NCBI GenBank assembly: GCA_903918705.1
Contig: CAIXFP010000562.1
Location: 1 to 5,882 of the forward strand
DNA: 5,882 nucleotides
Reading direction: 5' to 3'
Origin: an uncultured Pseudomonadota bacterium
Lineage (GTDB): Bacteria; Pseudomonadota; Gammaproteobacteria; Burkholderiales; Thiobacillaceae
This document shows, piece after piece, positions 1 through 4,748 of the stretch (positions are counted from its first letter, which is position 1; the number at the start of each line of letters is the position of its first letter). The translations under genes were made by a program, and so were the position numbers. Under the pieces are notes generated by a model. It was not told where the DNA came from and did no database searches. It saw only the letters and a list, made by a program, of their open reading frames with translations.

Positions 1-46
1 CGGAAATAAATTGCGCCACCAGGATGATGTAGAAGCCGCGATTCAT
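1..46 (-). CDS. lplT: Lysophospholipid transporter LplT (MFS), N-terminal 15 codons only
   Basis: This is the 5' end of a leftward gene cut off by the window edge. Reading the minus strand from the ATG at 46-44 gives MNRGFYIILVAQFIS, the characteristic opening of betaproteobacterial LplT proteins (from memory, typically MNRGFY...AAQF.S.LADNALL). LplT is an inner-membrane major facilitator transporter that flips lysophospholipids inward for reacylation, usually with the acyltransferase Aas. The residues visible are the start of the first membrane helix (YIILVAQFI). No strong Shine-Dalgarno is visible upstream of the ATG. The gene is divergent from the LysR-type regulator. With only 15 residues the identification rests on the N-terminal signature, so another MFS family member is possible. 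Confidence 0.72.
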   Translation of the reverse strand, partial: MNRGFYIILVAQFIS

Positions 47-86
47 CAGGCCGGTTGTGTGGAGTGGTATGCCTTCGGGAGGCGGA

Positions 87-92
87 CTTATA
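87..92 (-). promoter_or_regulatory. Candidate -10 element for lplT
   Basis: The minus strand reads TATAAG, five of six matches to the sigma-70 -10 consensus, about 40 bases upstream of the lplT ATG. No good -35 hexamer is seen at the usual 16-18 base distance, so the call is weak. Confidence 0.2.
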
Positions 93-204
93 TCATGGCC
101 CCCTGCCGCCTGCCATCCGGAAACCGCTTCCAGCCTCCATTAACCTGACAGGCAAGGACGGAATGCGTTAAGCATGTGTTAACTCCTGTGCTGGATCAGA
201 AAAT

Positions 205-210
205 TATGAT
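205..210 (+). promoter_or_regulatory. Candidate -10 element for the LysR-type gene
   Basis: TATGAT differs from TATAAT at one position and lies in the AT-rich part of the intergenic region, 35 bases before the ATG at 246. Transcription would then start near 217 and give a leader of about 29 bases. The best -35-like word (TTAACT at 179-184) is 20 bases away, which is longer than ideal. Confidence 0.3.
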
Positions 211-245
211 TGAATTGCATAACTAAAATTTATCAGCACATAAGT

Positions 246-1169
246 ATGGCCGACAGACGTCTGCAAGTTTTTCACACCGTGGCGAAGCAGCTTTCCTTCA
301 CCAAGGCGGCGGAGTTGCTGTTCATGACCCAACCGGCCGTGACCTTCCAGGTCAAGCAACTGGAAGAACACTTCAACACCCGGTTGTTTGAACGTTCCCA
401 TGGCAAGATTTCCCTCACTCCCGCAGGCGAACTGGCCCTGGATTTCGCCGAACGTATCCTCAACCTCACCGCCGAGATGGAAGCGCGCATTTCCGAACTC
501 ACCGGCCAGATCAGCGGCCCGCTGCTGATCGGCGCTTCCACCACCATCGCCGAATACATGCTGCCGCGCCTGCTGGGCGAATTCAAACAGCGCCATCCGG
601 AAACCCAGGCCCGGCTCACCGTCGCCAACTCCGAAACCATAGAAAACAAGGTTGCCGATCACACCCTGGACTTGGGGCTGATCGAATCCCCTTCGCACCA
701 CCCCAACCTGGTTACCGACGTGTGTTGCGAAGACGAACTGGTCATGATCTGCGCACCCTTCTCCGACCTCTCCAAAATGGCCTTGGTCAGCCCCCGCCAG
801 GTGGCTGGCCATCCCTATATCAGCCGCGAGTCCGGCTCCGGCACGCGCGAATGCATCGATGATTTCCTGCGCCTGAACGGCGTCAACCTGGACGAAGTCA
901 ACATTGTCATGGAACTGGGCAGCCGCGAGGCCATCAAGGGCGCGGTGGCGGCTGGATTGGGCGTGGCGGTGGTTTCCAGCACCACCGTGGTCAAGGAAGT
1001 GAAACTGGGCGAACTCGTCGCCATCCCGCTGGACCCGCCACTGCGCCGGCAGCTCTCCCTGGTCTACCCCCAGGAAAAATTCCGCAGCAAGCTGCTCCAG
1101 TCCTTTCTGGATTTCCTGGAAAAGAGCCCCCTGGTCAAGGAATACGCCCTGCCGCGGAAAATCGCATGA
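246..1169 (+). CDS. LysR-type transcriptional regulator (CysL/CbbR-like group)
   Basis: A 307-residue DNA-binding regulator of usual LysR-family length. Residues about 6-65 are the winged helix-turn-helix: RLQVFHTVAKQLSFTKAAE, then the recognition segment TQPAVTFQVKQLE (28-40) and the wing ending LFER (47-50) and LTPAGE (57-62). A linker helix follows (63-88). The effector-binding domain of two Rossmann-like lobes begins near residue 91 (GPLLIGAS) and runs to about 295. The domain pattern is closest, by eye, to the CysL/CbbR branch, which often senses metabolites of sulfur or carbon assimilation; the effector here cannot be read from sequence. The ATG at 246 is preferred over an in-frame TTG at 210 because it gives the normal N-terminus and the TTG overlaps a candidate -10 element. 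No clear Shine-Dalgarno precedes it. The gene is divergent from lplT, so lplT or its own operon are candidate targets, but dispersed targets are equally possible. Confidence 0.93.
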   Translation: MADRRLQVFHTVAKQLSFTKAAELLFMTQPAVTFQVKQLEEHFNTRLFERSHGKISLTPAGELALDFAERILNLTAEMEARISELTGQISGPLLIGASTTIAEYMLPRLLGEFKQRHPETQARLTVANSETIENKVADHTLDLGLIESPSHHPNLVTDVCCEDELVMICAPFSDLSKMALVSPRQVAGHPYISRESGSGTRECIDDFLRLNGVNLDEVNIVMELGSREAIKGAVAAGLGVAVVSSTTVVKEVKLGELVAIPLDPPLRRQLSLVYPQEKFRSKLLQSFLDFLEKSPLVKEYALPRKIA

Positions 1170-1513
1170 CCGCCGACGAACGGCGGCTGCTGCGTCTTTA
1201 CCGCGCGCTCACGCCGAGTCGCCGCGAAGGGCTCCACGACTACGGTGAATTCCTCCTCGCCCGCGGCCTGCCGGAAGCCCCCGAGGTTCCCAGCGAACCG
1301 CTGGACATACCCCGTCCCGCCCAGGAAAACGTGGTCAAGGCCATCAAGCGCCTGAGAACAACCTACCCCATGATCGACCGCGCCAAGATCCTGCACGAAA
1401 CCTCCGCCTTGATGACTCAACACCTGGTGCAGGGCAAACCGGCCCAGGAAGTCATCGATGAACTGGAATCCCTGTTCCGCCGCCATTTCGAATCCTGGCA
1501 AACTGCCGGGTAG
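1166..1513 (+). CDS. Small uncharacterised protein, translationally coupled to the LysR gene
   Basis: A 115-residue protein I do not recognise. Its ATG overlaps the TGA of the regulator in ATGA (1166-1169), the classic arrangement for translational coupling, so the two are almost certainly co-transcribed. It is predicted to be soluble, with no signal peptide, membrane segment or cysteine motif. The N-terminal third (LLRLYRALTPSRREGLHDYGEFLLARG) looks like an amphipathic helical pair, reminiscent by eye of short DUF2281-like proteins with an L..L...R..L..F.EFL..R pattern. A proline-rich linker (residues about 36-52) follows, then mostly helical sequence rich in K/R and E to the C-terminus, ending in a helix EVIDELESLFRRHFESW. 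Codon use resembles its neighbours, so this is not a spurious frame. A role as partner or modulator of the LysR protein is suggested only by coupling. Confidence 0.82.
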   Translation: MTADERRLLRLYRALTPSRREGLHDYGEFLLARGLPEAPEVPSEPLDIPRPAQENVVKAIKRLRTTYPMIDRAKILHETSALMTQHLVQGKPAQEVIDELESLFRRHFESWQTAG

Positions 1514-1568
1514 CACAAAGCGCGTGGCTGCAAGACAATCCCGGCCCTGATCCACGCCGCAACTCAAC

Positions 1569-1573
1569 GAGGT
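1569..1573 (+). promoter_or_regulatory. Ribosome binding site of ubiG
   Basis: GAGGT lies 4 bases before the ATG at 1578 and supports that start. It is the clearest Shine-Dalgarno on the plus strand and suggests ubiG is translated independently of the upstream small gene, whose stop is 64 bases away. Confidence 0.7.
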
Positions 1574-1577
1574 AGAC

Positions 1578-2273
1578 ATGGCCAACGCCGACCAGGCTGA
1601 ACTGGACAAATTCAGCCAACTTGCTCACCGCTGGTGGGATCCCAACTCCGAATTCAAGCCCCTGCACGACATCAACCCCCTGCGCCTGGACTGGATCGAC
1701 CGCCAGGCGTCCATCCAGGACAAGCGCGTGGTGGACGTGGGCTGCGGCGGCGGCATACTGGCGGAAAGCATGGCCGCCCGCGGCGCCCAGGTCACCGGCA
1801 TCGACCTTTCTGAAAAAGCCCTCAAGGTCGCCAAACTGCATCAACTGGAAAGTGGCGTGCAACTTGACTACCGCCTTATCGCCGCCGAAGACCTGGCCGC
1901 CGAGCAGCCGAACAGCTTCGACGTGGTGACCTGCATGGAAATGCTGGAGCATGTCCCCGACCCCGCCTCCATCGTCGCCGCCTGCTCCGCCATGGTGAAG
2001 CCAGGCGGCTGGGTATTCCTTTCCACATTGAACCGCAACCCGAAAAGCTACCTGTTCGCCATTCTGGGTGCCGAATACGTTCTCAACATGCTGCCGCGTG
2101 GTACCCACGAATGGGCCAAGTTCCTGCGCCCCCATGAGCTCGCCAGTCAGGTCCGCCGGGCCGGTATGGAAACGGTGCAGATCATCGGCATGACCTACAA
2201 CCCCTTCACCAAGGCTTACCGCCTGGAACAGGACACCGACGTCAACTACATGATGGCCTGCCGCAAGGGCTGA
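1578..2273 (+). CDS. ubiG: Ubiquinone biosynthesis O-methyltransferase UbiG
   Basis: A 231-residue class I SAM-dependent methyltransferase that carries out both O-methylations of ubiquinone synthesis (2-polyprenyl-6-hydroxyphenol and 3-demethylubiquinol) at the cytoplasmic membrane surface. Family signatures in order: N-terminal F..LA.RWWDP (12-22) with E25/F26 and LH.INPLRL (29-37); SAM motif I VVDVGCGGG (51-59); acidic ribose-contact D76 in GIDLS; motif CMEMLEHVPDP (119-129); PGGW (142-145); and the UbiG-specific block STLNRNPKSY...GAEYVL...LPRGTHEW.KF (149-182). The C-terminal substrate region contains GMTYNPF. Length is close to the E. coli enzyme (240). In many betaproteobacteria the next gene is gph; here nothing follows on this strand, and the neighbour is convergent. 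It may belong to the LysR transcript or have its own promoter in 1514-1577, where I see no clear sigma-70 site. Confidence 0.97.
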   Translation: MANADQAELDKFSQLAHRWWDPNSEFKPLHDINPLRLDWIDRQASIQDKRVVDVGCGGGILAESMAARGAQVTGIDLSEKALKVAKLHQLESGVQLDYRLIAAEDLAAEQPNSFDVVTCMEMLEHVPDPASIVAACSAMVKPGGWVFLSTLNRNPKSYLFAILGAEYVLNMLPRGTHEWAKFLRPHELASQVRRAGMETVQIIGMTYNPFTKAYRLEQDTDVNYMMACRKG

Positions 2274-2322
2274 TTGCCTGCGCTGTGGCGGACCCGTTTT
2301 CAAGTCGGCAGATTGAGTTGTG

Positions 2323-2349
2323 CTTCGCCGTAAGGAACGAGAAGCGAAG
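2323..2349. repeat. Imperfect inverted repeat (hairpin)
   Basis: CTTCGC at 2323-2328 pairs with GCGAAG at 2344-2349 around a 15-base loop. A second copy of the 3' arm theme (GAAGCG) is present at 2351-2356 in shifted form (AGCGGA). There is no T-run after it on either strand, so it is not a standard terminator. Confidence 0.4.
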
Positions 2350-2364
2350 AAGCGGAGGACGCAT

Positions 2365-2390
2365 CTCCCCGGGTTCAAGGCCAAGGGGAG
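2365..2390. repeat. Strong GC-rich hairpin, possible 3'-end structure
   Basis: CTCCCC (2365-2370) pairs with GGGGAG (2385-2390). The stem can be extended by GG (2371-2372) with CC (2381-2382), leaving an AA bulge (2383-2384) and an 8-base loop. The 8-bp GC-rich stem is the most stable simple structure in the gap between ubiG and hsbR and could protect or end transcripts from either side, but no U-tract follows. Confidence 0.45.
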
Positions 2391-2518
2391 TCTGGAAGCG
2401 TTGCGCGGGCCCAGGTCGGCGGCTACCGTTAGTTGGGCGTTGGTTGTGGCGGTGGTGCACGGTTAAATGAACTACAAGGCGGTACCCGGCAATCTGGCAA
2501 GGCAGAACCAAACCCGGA

Positions 2519-4321
2519 CTAGAACAGCACCAGGTCGATGTCGTTGCCGTCGGTGTTGCCTTTCTGGGGGAGGGTGGACACTTCGGCCGGATCGCCGTCT
2601 AGGATGAGGTCGGATACCACATAGCGTACCCACACCTTGTTGCCGTTGCCCGAGTACACCACCTGTTCGCAGAGGTTTTTGACCAGGGAAATGCCGCGTC
2701 CATAAGCCTGCCCGTTGGCAGTGCCCAGTGCGTCCGGGTTGTCCAGACGCTTCTCGAAATCGAAGCCCGGACCGGTGTCGGTCATGCTCATGTCGAGCAC
2801 GGCGCGAGAACCTTCCTGGTGCAACTGGAAGGCGAGGTCAATGCGTCCGGCGCGCAGTTTCGCCAGGCGTTCGCCGCGCTGGCGCATATACACCTCGAAG
2901 CCACCGATCCAGTTTTTGGTGGCCGAATCCAGGCCCAGCAGGCCGTGGTCCAGTGCGTTGTTGAACAGTTCGGAGAAAATCAGGAACAAGGCGCCCTGGT
3001 GTGGTCGCAACAGGCGGATCTGGGTGACGAAGCCCAGCACCGCCGGCACCACGTCGATGTAGCGCAATTCTTCGGCACCGTAAGAAAGGTCCAGTCGCCA
3101 CTCGGCGAGATGGCCGCGATGAGCGGGCGTGGGGGCGTCGAAGCGGATCTGGCGACGACGGTCGATGGGCACCGACACCAGCAGGGCGGAGATGTCGTCG
3201 CGACCGGGATATCCGGCGAGGTGTGCCTCGACGCGGGTCAGCAGGTTGGTAAAACGTGCATGGCTGTCCGGGTCCGTGCTCAGGGCTGCGTGCACGCCGT
3301 CGATGCCGAACCAGCCACCGGCGGGGTTTTCCGCCTCGGTGAGGCCGTCCGAGCAGAGCACCAGGTCACCCGGTTCATGGAACACCACGGTCTCGGTCAT
3401 GCCGGAGAACAATTTGTCCGGCAGGATGCCCAGGGGCGGGTGATTGGACGCCCATTGCATGGCGATTTCGCCCCGGGCGTTGACGAACAGGGCGTCCGGA
3501 TTGCCGCCGTTCCACACTTCCACGGTCTGGTTGCGCACGTCGATGGCGGCCAGGGTGGCGGCGACGAAGCGGTCGGAAGGCAAAATGGACTTGAGCTTGC
3601 GATTCAGTTCCTCGGCGATGGAGGGCAGAGGAAAGCCCTTCGCGGTCATGCCGTAAAAGGCCTGGGTCAGGGGCATGGAGGAGAGGGCGGCGGCCAGGCC
3701 GTGGCCGGTGGCGTCGGCCAGCAGCACGTTGAGCACTTCGCCGGGGCCGCGGGCGGCGCACAGCAGATCGCCGCTGAAGGTTTCCGCCGGCATGTTGAAG
3801 TGGCGGATCATGGGGTCGCGCAGGCCGGCGGCGTCGGTCAACCGGCTCATCACGTGGGCGCCCAGGCGTACCTGTTCCTCCGCGTCCAGTCGCCAGTTGC
3901 GCAGTTCTTCCGTGTTGGCGTGGACCTCGCGTTGCAAGGCCAGCATGCGCGCATAGCTGTTGATCTTGGCGCGCAGTATCTGCAGCGAGGCCGGCTTGAC
4001 CAGGTAGTCGTCGCCGCCGGCTTCCAGGCCGCGCACGATGTCCTGCATCTGGTCGAGGGCGGAGAAAAAGACGATGGGCGTCCACTTGTTGTCCGTGGGC
4101 AGTTCACGGATGTGCCGTGTGGCGGTGATGCCGTCCATGACCGGCATCATGATGTCCATGAACACCAGGTCGGGCTTTTCGGACTGGTATTGGGCGATGG
4201 CCTCGACACCGTTGGCAGCGAGGATCGAATGGTGGCCCAGCTTGCGGGCCACCGCCTCGATCTGCTTGGCGTTGGTCGGGGTGTCGTCGACGATGAGGAT
4301 CGAAAGACTGGGGCTGGACAC
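2519..4321 (-). CDS. hsbR: HsbR-like response regulator with PP2C phosphatase and HATPase kinase domains
   Basis: A 600-residue cytoplasmic partner-switching regulator. Receiver domain, residues 6-125: acidic pair D12/D13, phospho-acceptor D56 in FMDIMMP, S87 and K109 in LVKP. A signalling helix (about 126-165) leads to a SpoIIE/RsbU-type PP2C domain (about 170-384) with metal-binding motifs FSGD (182-185), DATGHG (203-208), SDG (323-325) and RDDIS (373-377). A GHKL/RsbW-like HATPase (about 410-570) follows with N-box E450/N454 in SELFNNALDHG, DTGPG (515-519) and YGRGI (540-544). By homology to Pseudomonas HsbR, it dephosphorylates or phosphorylates the STAS protein encoded just upstream, with the choice set by receiver phosphorylation. 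The start is GTG: an in-frame TGA three codons upstream rules out an earlier start, and the receiver begins at once. No Shine-Dalgarno is visible; coupling to the upstream STAS gene (23-base gap) is likely. The last 30 residues form an acidic tail ending DIDLVLF. Confidence 0.93.
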   Translation of the reverse strand: MSSPSLSILIVDDTPTNAKQIEAVARKLGHHSILAANGVEAIAQYQSEKPDLVFMDIMMPVMDGITATRHIRELPTDNKWTPIVFFSALDQMQDIVRGLEAGGDDYLVKPASLQILRAKINSYARMLALQREVHANTEELRNWRLDAEEQVRLGAHVMSRLTDAAGLRDPMIRHFNMPAETFSGDLLCAARGPGEVLNVLLADATGHGLAAALSSMPLTQAFYGMTAKGFPLPSIAEELNRKLKSILPSDRFVAATLAAIDVRNQTVEVWNGGNPDALFVNARGEIAMQWASNHPPLGILPDKLFSGMTETVVFHEPGDLVLCSDGLTEAENPAGGWFGIDGVHAALSTDPDSHARFTNLLTRVEAHLAGYPGRDDISALLVSVPIDRRRQIRFDAPTPAHRGHLAEWRLDLSYGAEELRYIDVVPAVLGFVTQIRLLRPHQGALFLIFSELFNNALDHGLLGLDSATKNWIGGFEVYMRQRGERLAKLRAGRIDLAFQLHQEGSRAVLDMSMTDTGPGFDFEKRLDNPDALGTANGQAYGRGISLVKNLCEQVVYSGNGNKVWVRYVVSDLILDGDPAEVSTLPQKGNTDGNDIDLVLF

Positions 4322-4344
4322 GGGTTGTCAGGACGGACGGGAGA

Positions 4345-4653
4345 TCAGGGGCGAATGGTGAACAGTTTGCCGAAGTTGGCTATATCCAGCACTTGTTTCA
4401 CAGTGCCCTTGAGGCCGGCCAGCACCACGTTCTTGCCACTGCCGTCGGCCTTCTCGCGCAGCAGCAGCAACATGCCCAGGGCAGAGCTGTCAAGATAATC
4501 CACGTCGCCGAAATCGATGACGATCTCGCGCAGGGCGCCAGTTTCCAGGATTTTCTCGTAAGCGGAGCGGAAGTCCCGGTGCGAGTGGAAATCGAAGCGG
4601 CCGCCCAGCTTCAGCGTGGCGCGGTCGCCGCTTACATCGTTGGCAATCAGCAT
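4345..4653 (-). CDS. hsbA: HsbA-like STAS-domain anti-sigma factor antagonist
   Basis: A 102-residue single STAS domain of the SpoIIAA/RsbV type. The pattern is an N-terminal beta strand, GRFDF (18-22), then IVIDFGDVDYLDSSALGMLLLL (44-65). The phospho-acceptor loop is D55-S56-S57-A-L-G; one of the two serines is the phosphorylation site, the second aligning with the SpoIIAA phosphoserine. In Pseudomonas the homologue HsbA is switched by HsbR and, depending on phosphorylation, binds the anti-sigma-28 factor FlgM or the diguanylate cyclase HsbD, shifting cells between swimming and biofilm. Which partners exist here is inference. A GGAG ribosome site 7 bases upstream fixes the start. The gene lies directly upstream of its regulator and behind a sigma-28-type promoter. 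An Hpt protein (HptB), which feeds the system in Pseudomonas, is not in this window. Confidence 0.92.
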   Translation of the reverse strand: MLIANDVSGDRATLKLGGRFDFHSHRDFRSAYEKILETGALREIVIDFGDVDYLDSSALGMLLLLREKADGSGKNVVLAGLKGTVKQVLDIANFGKLFTIRP

Positions 4654-4660
4654 GTTGTAA

Positions 4661-4664
4661 CTCC
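4661..4664 (-). promoter_or_regulatory. Ribosome binding site of hsbA
   Basis: The minus strand carries GGAG 7 bases before the hsbA ATG. It falls inside the very short leader predicted from the sigma-28 promoter, so transcript start and translation start are mutually consistent. Confidence 0.75.
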
Positions 4665-4683
4665 GGTTACGAGACTTTCCTGT

Positions 4684-4710
4684 TTATCGGCGCGAAACAA
4701 ATATTCTTGA
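4684..4710 (-). promoter_or_regulatory. Sigma-28 (FliA) promoter driving hsbA-hsbR
   Basis: The minus strand reads TCAAGAAT (4710-4703), 11 bases, then GCCGATAA (4691-4684). The FliA consensus is TAAAGTTT-N11-GCCGATAA: the -10 element is an exact 8/8 match, the spacing is exact, and the -35 element matches 5/8 (TCAAG is a common variant). Transcription should start near 4677, giving a leader of about 24 bases that contains the ribosome site. It lies between cheB and hsbA, so the partner-switch pair can be expressed separately from upstream chemotaxis genes. Confidence 0.85.
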
Positions 4711-4735
4711 GCGCGGAATGGCGCAAAACCGCGCC
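4711..4735 (-). repeat. Overlapping alternative hairpins downstream of cheB
   Basis: GGCGC (4720-4724) can pair with GCGCC (4731-4735), or GCGCGG (4711-4716) with CCGCGC (4729-4734); the two foldings exclude each other. They sit just after the cheB stop and just before the sigma-28 promoter. No T-run follows on the minus strand, so if cheB transcripts end here it is not by a standard intrinsic terminator. Confidence 0.4.
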
Positions 4736-4748
4736 GGTCCCGCCGACG

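Larger units (their letters stand above)
47..245. promoter_or_regulatory. Divergent intergenic region between lplT and the LysR-type gene
   Basis: This stretch of about 200 bases has no gene and must hold the start signals of both divergent genes. It is locally AT-richer towards the LysR gene (about 184-245). Three TTAA-containing words occur: TTAAC at 140-144, GTTAA at 167-171 and GTTAAC at 178-183. The first two form an inverted pair, and the last two stand 11 bases apart start to start. Such symmetric or phased words are plausible regulator sites for the adjacent LysR protein, since these regulators usually bind upstream of their own gene. This is inference. A short hairpin GCCT-TCGGG-AGGC lies at 71-83. 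Confidence 0.5.
2274..2518. other. Convergent intergenic region without a convincing gene
   Basis: These 245 bases separate ubiG and hsbR, which converge on it. Short open frames exist on both strands but none has a ribosome binding site or a recognisable protein. I see no tRNA cloverleaf and no hairpin followed by a T-run on either strand, although both operons should end here. Two hairpins (2323-2349 and 2365-2390) lie side by side in its middle. The compact, structured, non-coding character would suit a degenerate dispersed repeat or a remnant of an inserted element, which I cannot confirm without a genome. Confidence 0.5.

Noticed and set aside
71..83. GCCT-TCGGG-AGGC as a terminator
   Set aside because: The stem has only 4 bp, no T-run follows, and it lies between two divergent starts where no transcript should end.
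210..245. TTG at 210 as the LysR start
   Set aside because: It would add 12 residues not typical for the family, has no ribosome site, and overlaps a candidate -10 element.
204..812. Minus-strand open frame opposite the LysR gene
   Set aside because: It is a shadow frame rich in G, F and Q over a well-supported regulator, with no family resemblance.
1452..2384. Open frame of 310 codons on the minus strand opposite ubiG
   Set aside because: It lies antisense to a clear ubiG; composition is that of a shadow frame and no motif is seen.
2432..2438. GTTGGGC as an integron attC core site
   Set aside because: It fits GTTRRRY, but no matching RYYYAAC partner occurs at a suitable distance upstream and there is no cassette or integrase.
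2285..2511. Small open frames on both strands in the ubiG-hsbR gap (61 and 89 codons)
   Set aside because: No ribosome binding sites, basic low-information translations and no recognisable domains; the 89-codon frame also overlaps the ubiG end.
2819..4498. Long open frame (559 codons) on the plus strand opposite hsbR and the end of hsbA
   Set aside because: It is antisense to two genes with complete motif sets and has repetitive G/H/Q/A-rich translation typical of the complement of GC-rich codons. It has no recognisable domain.
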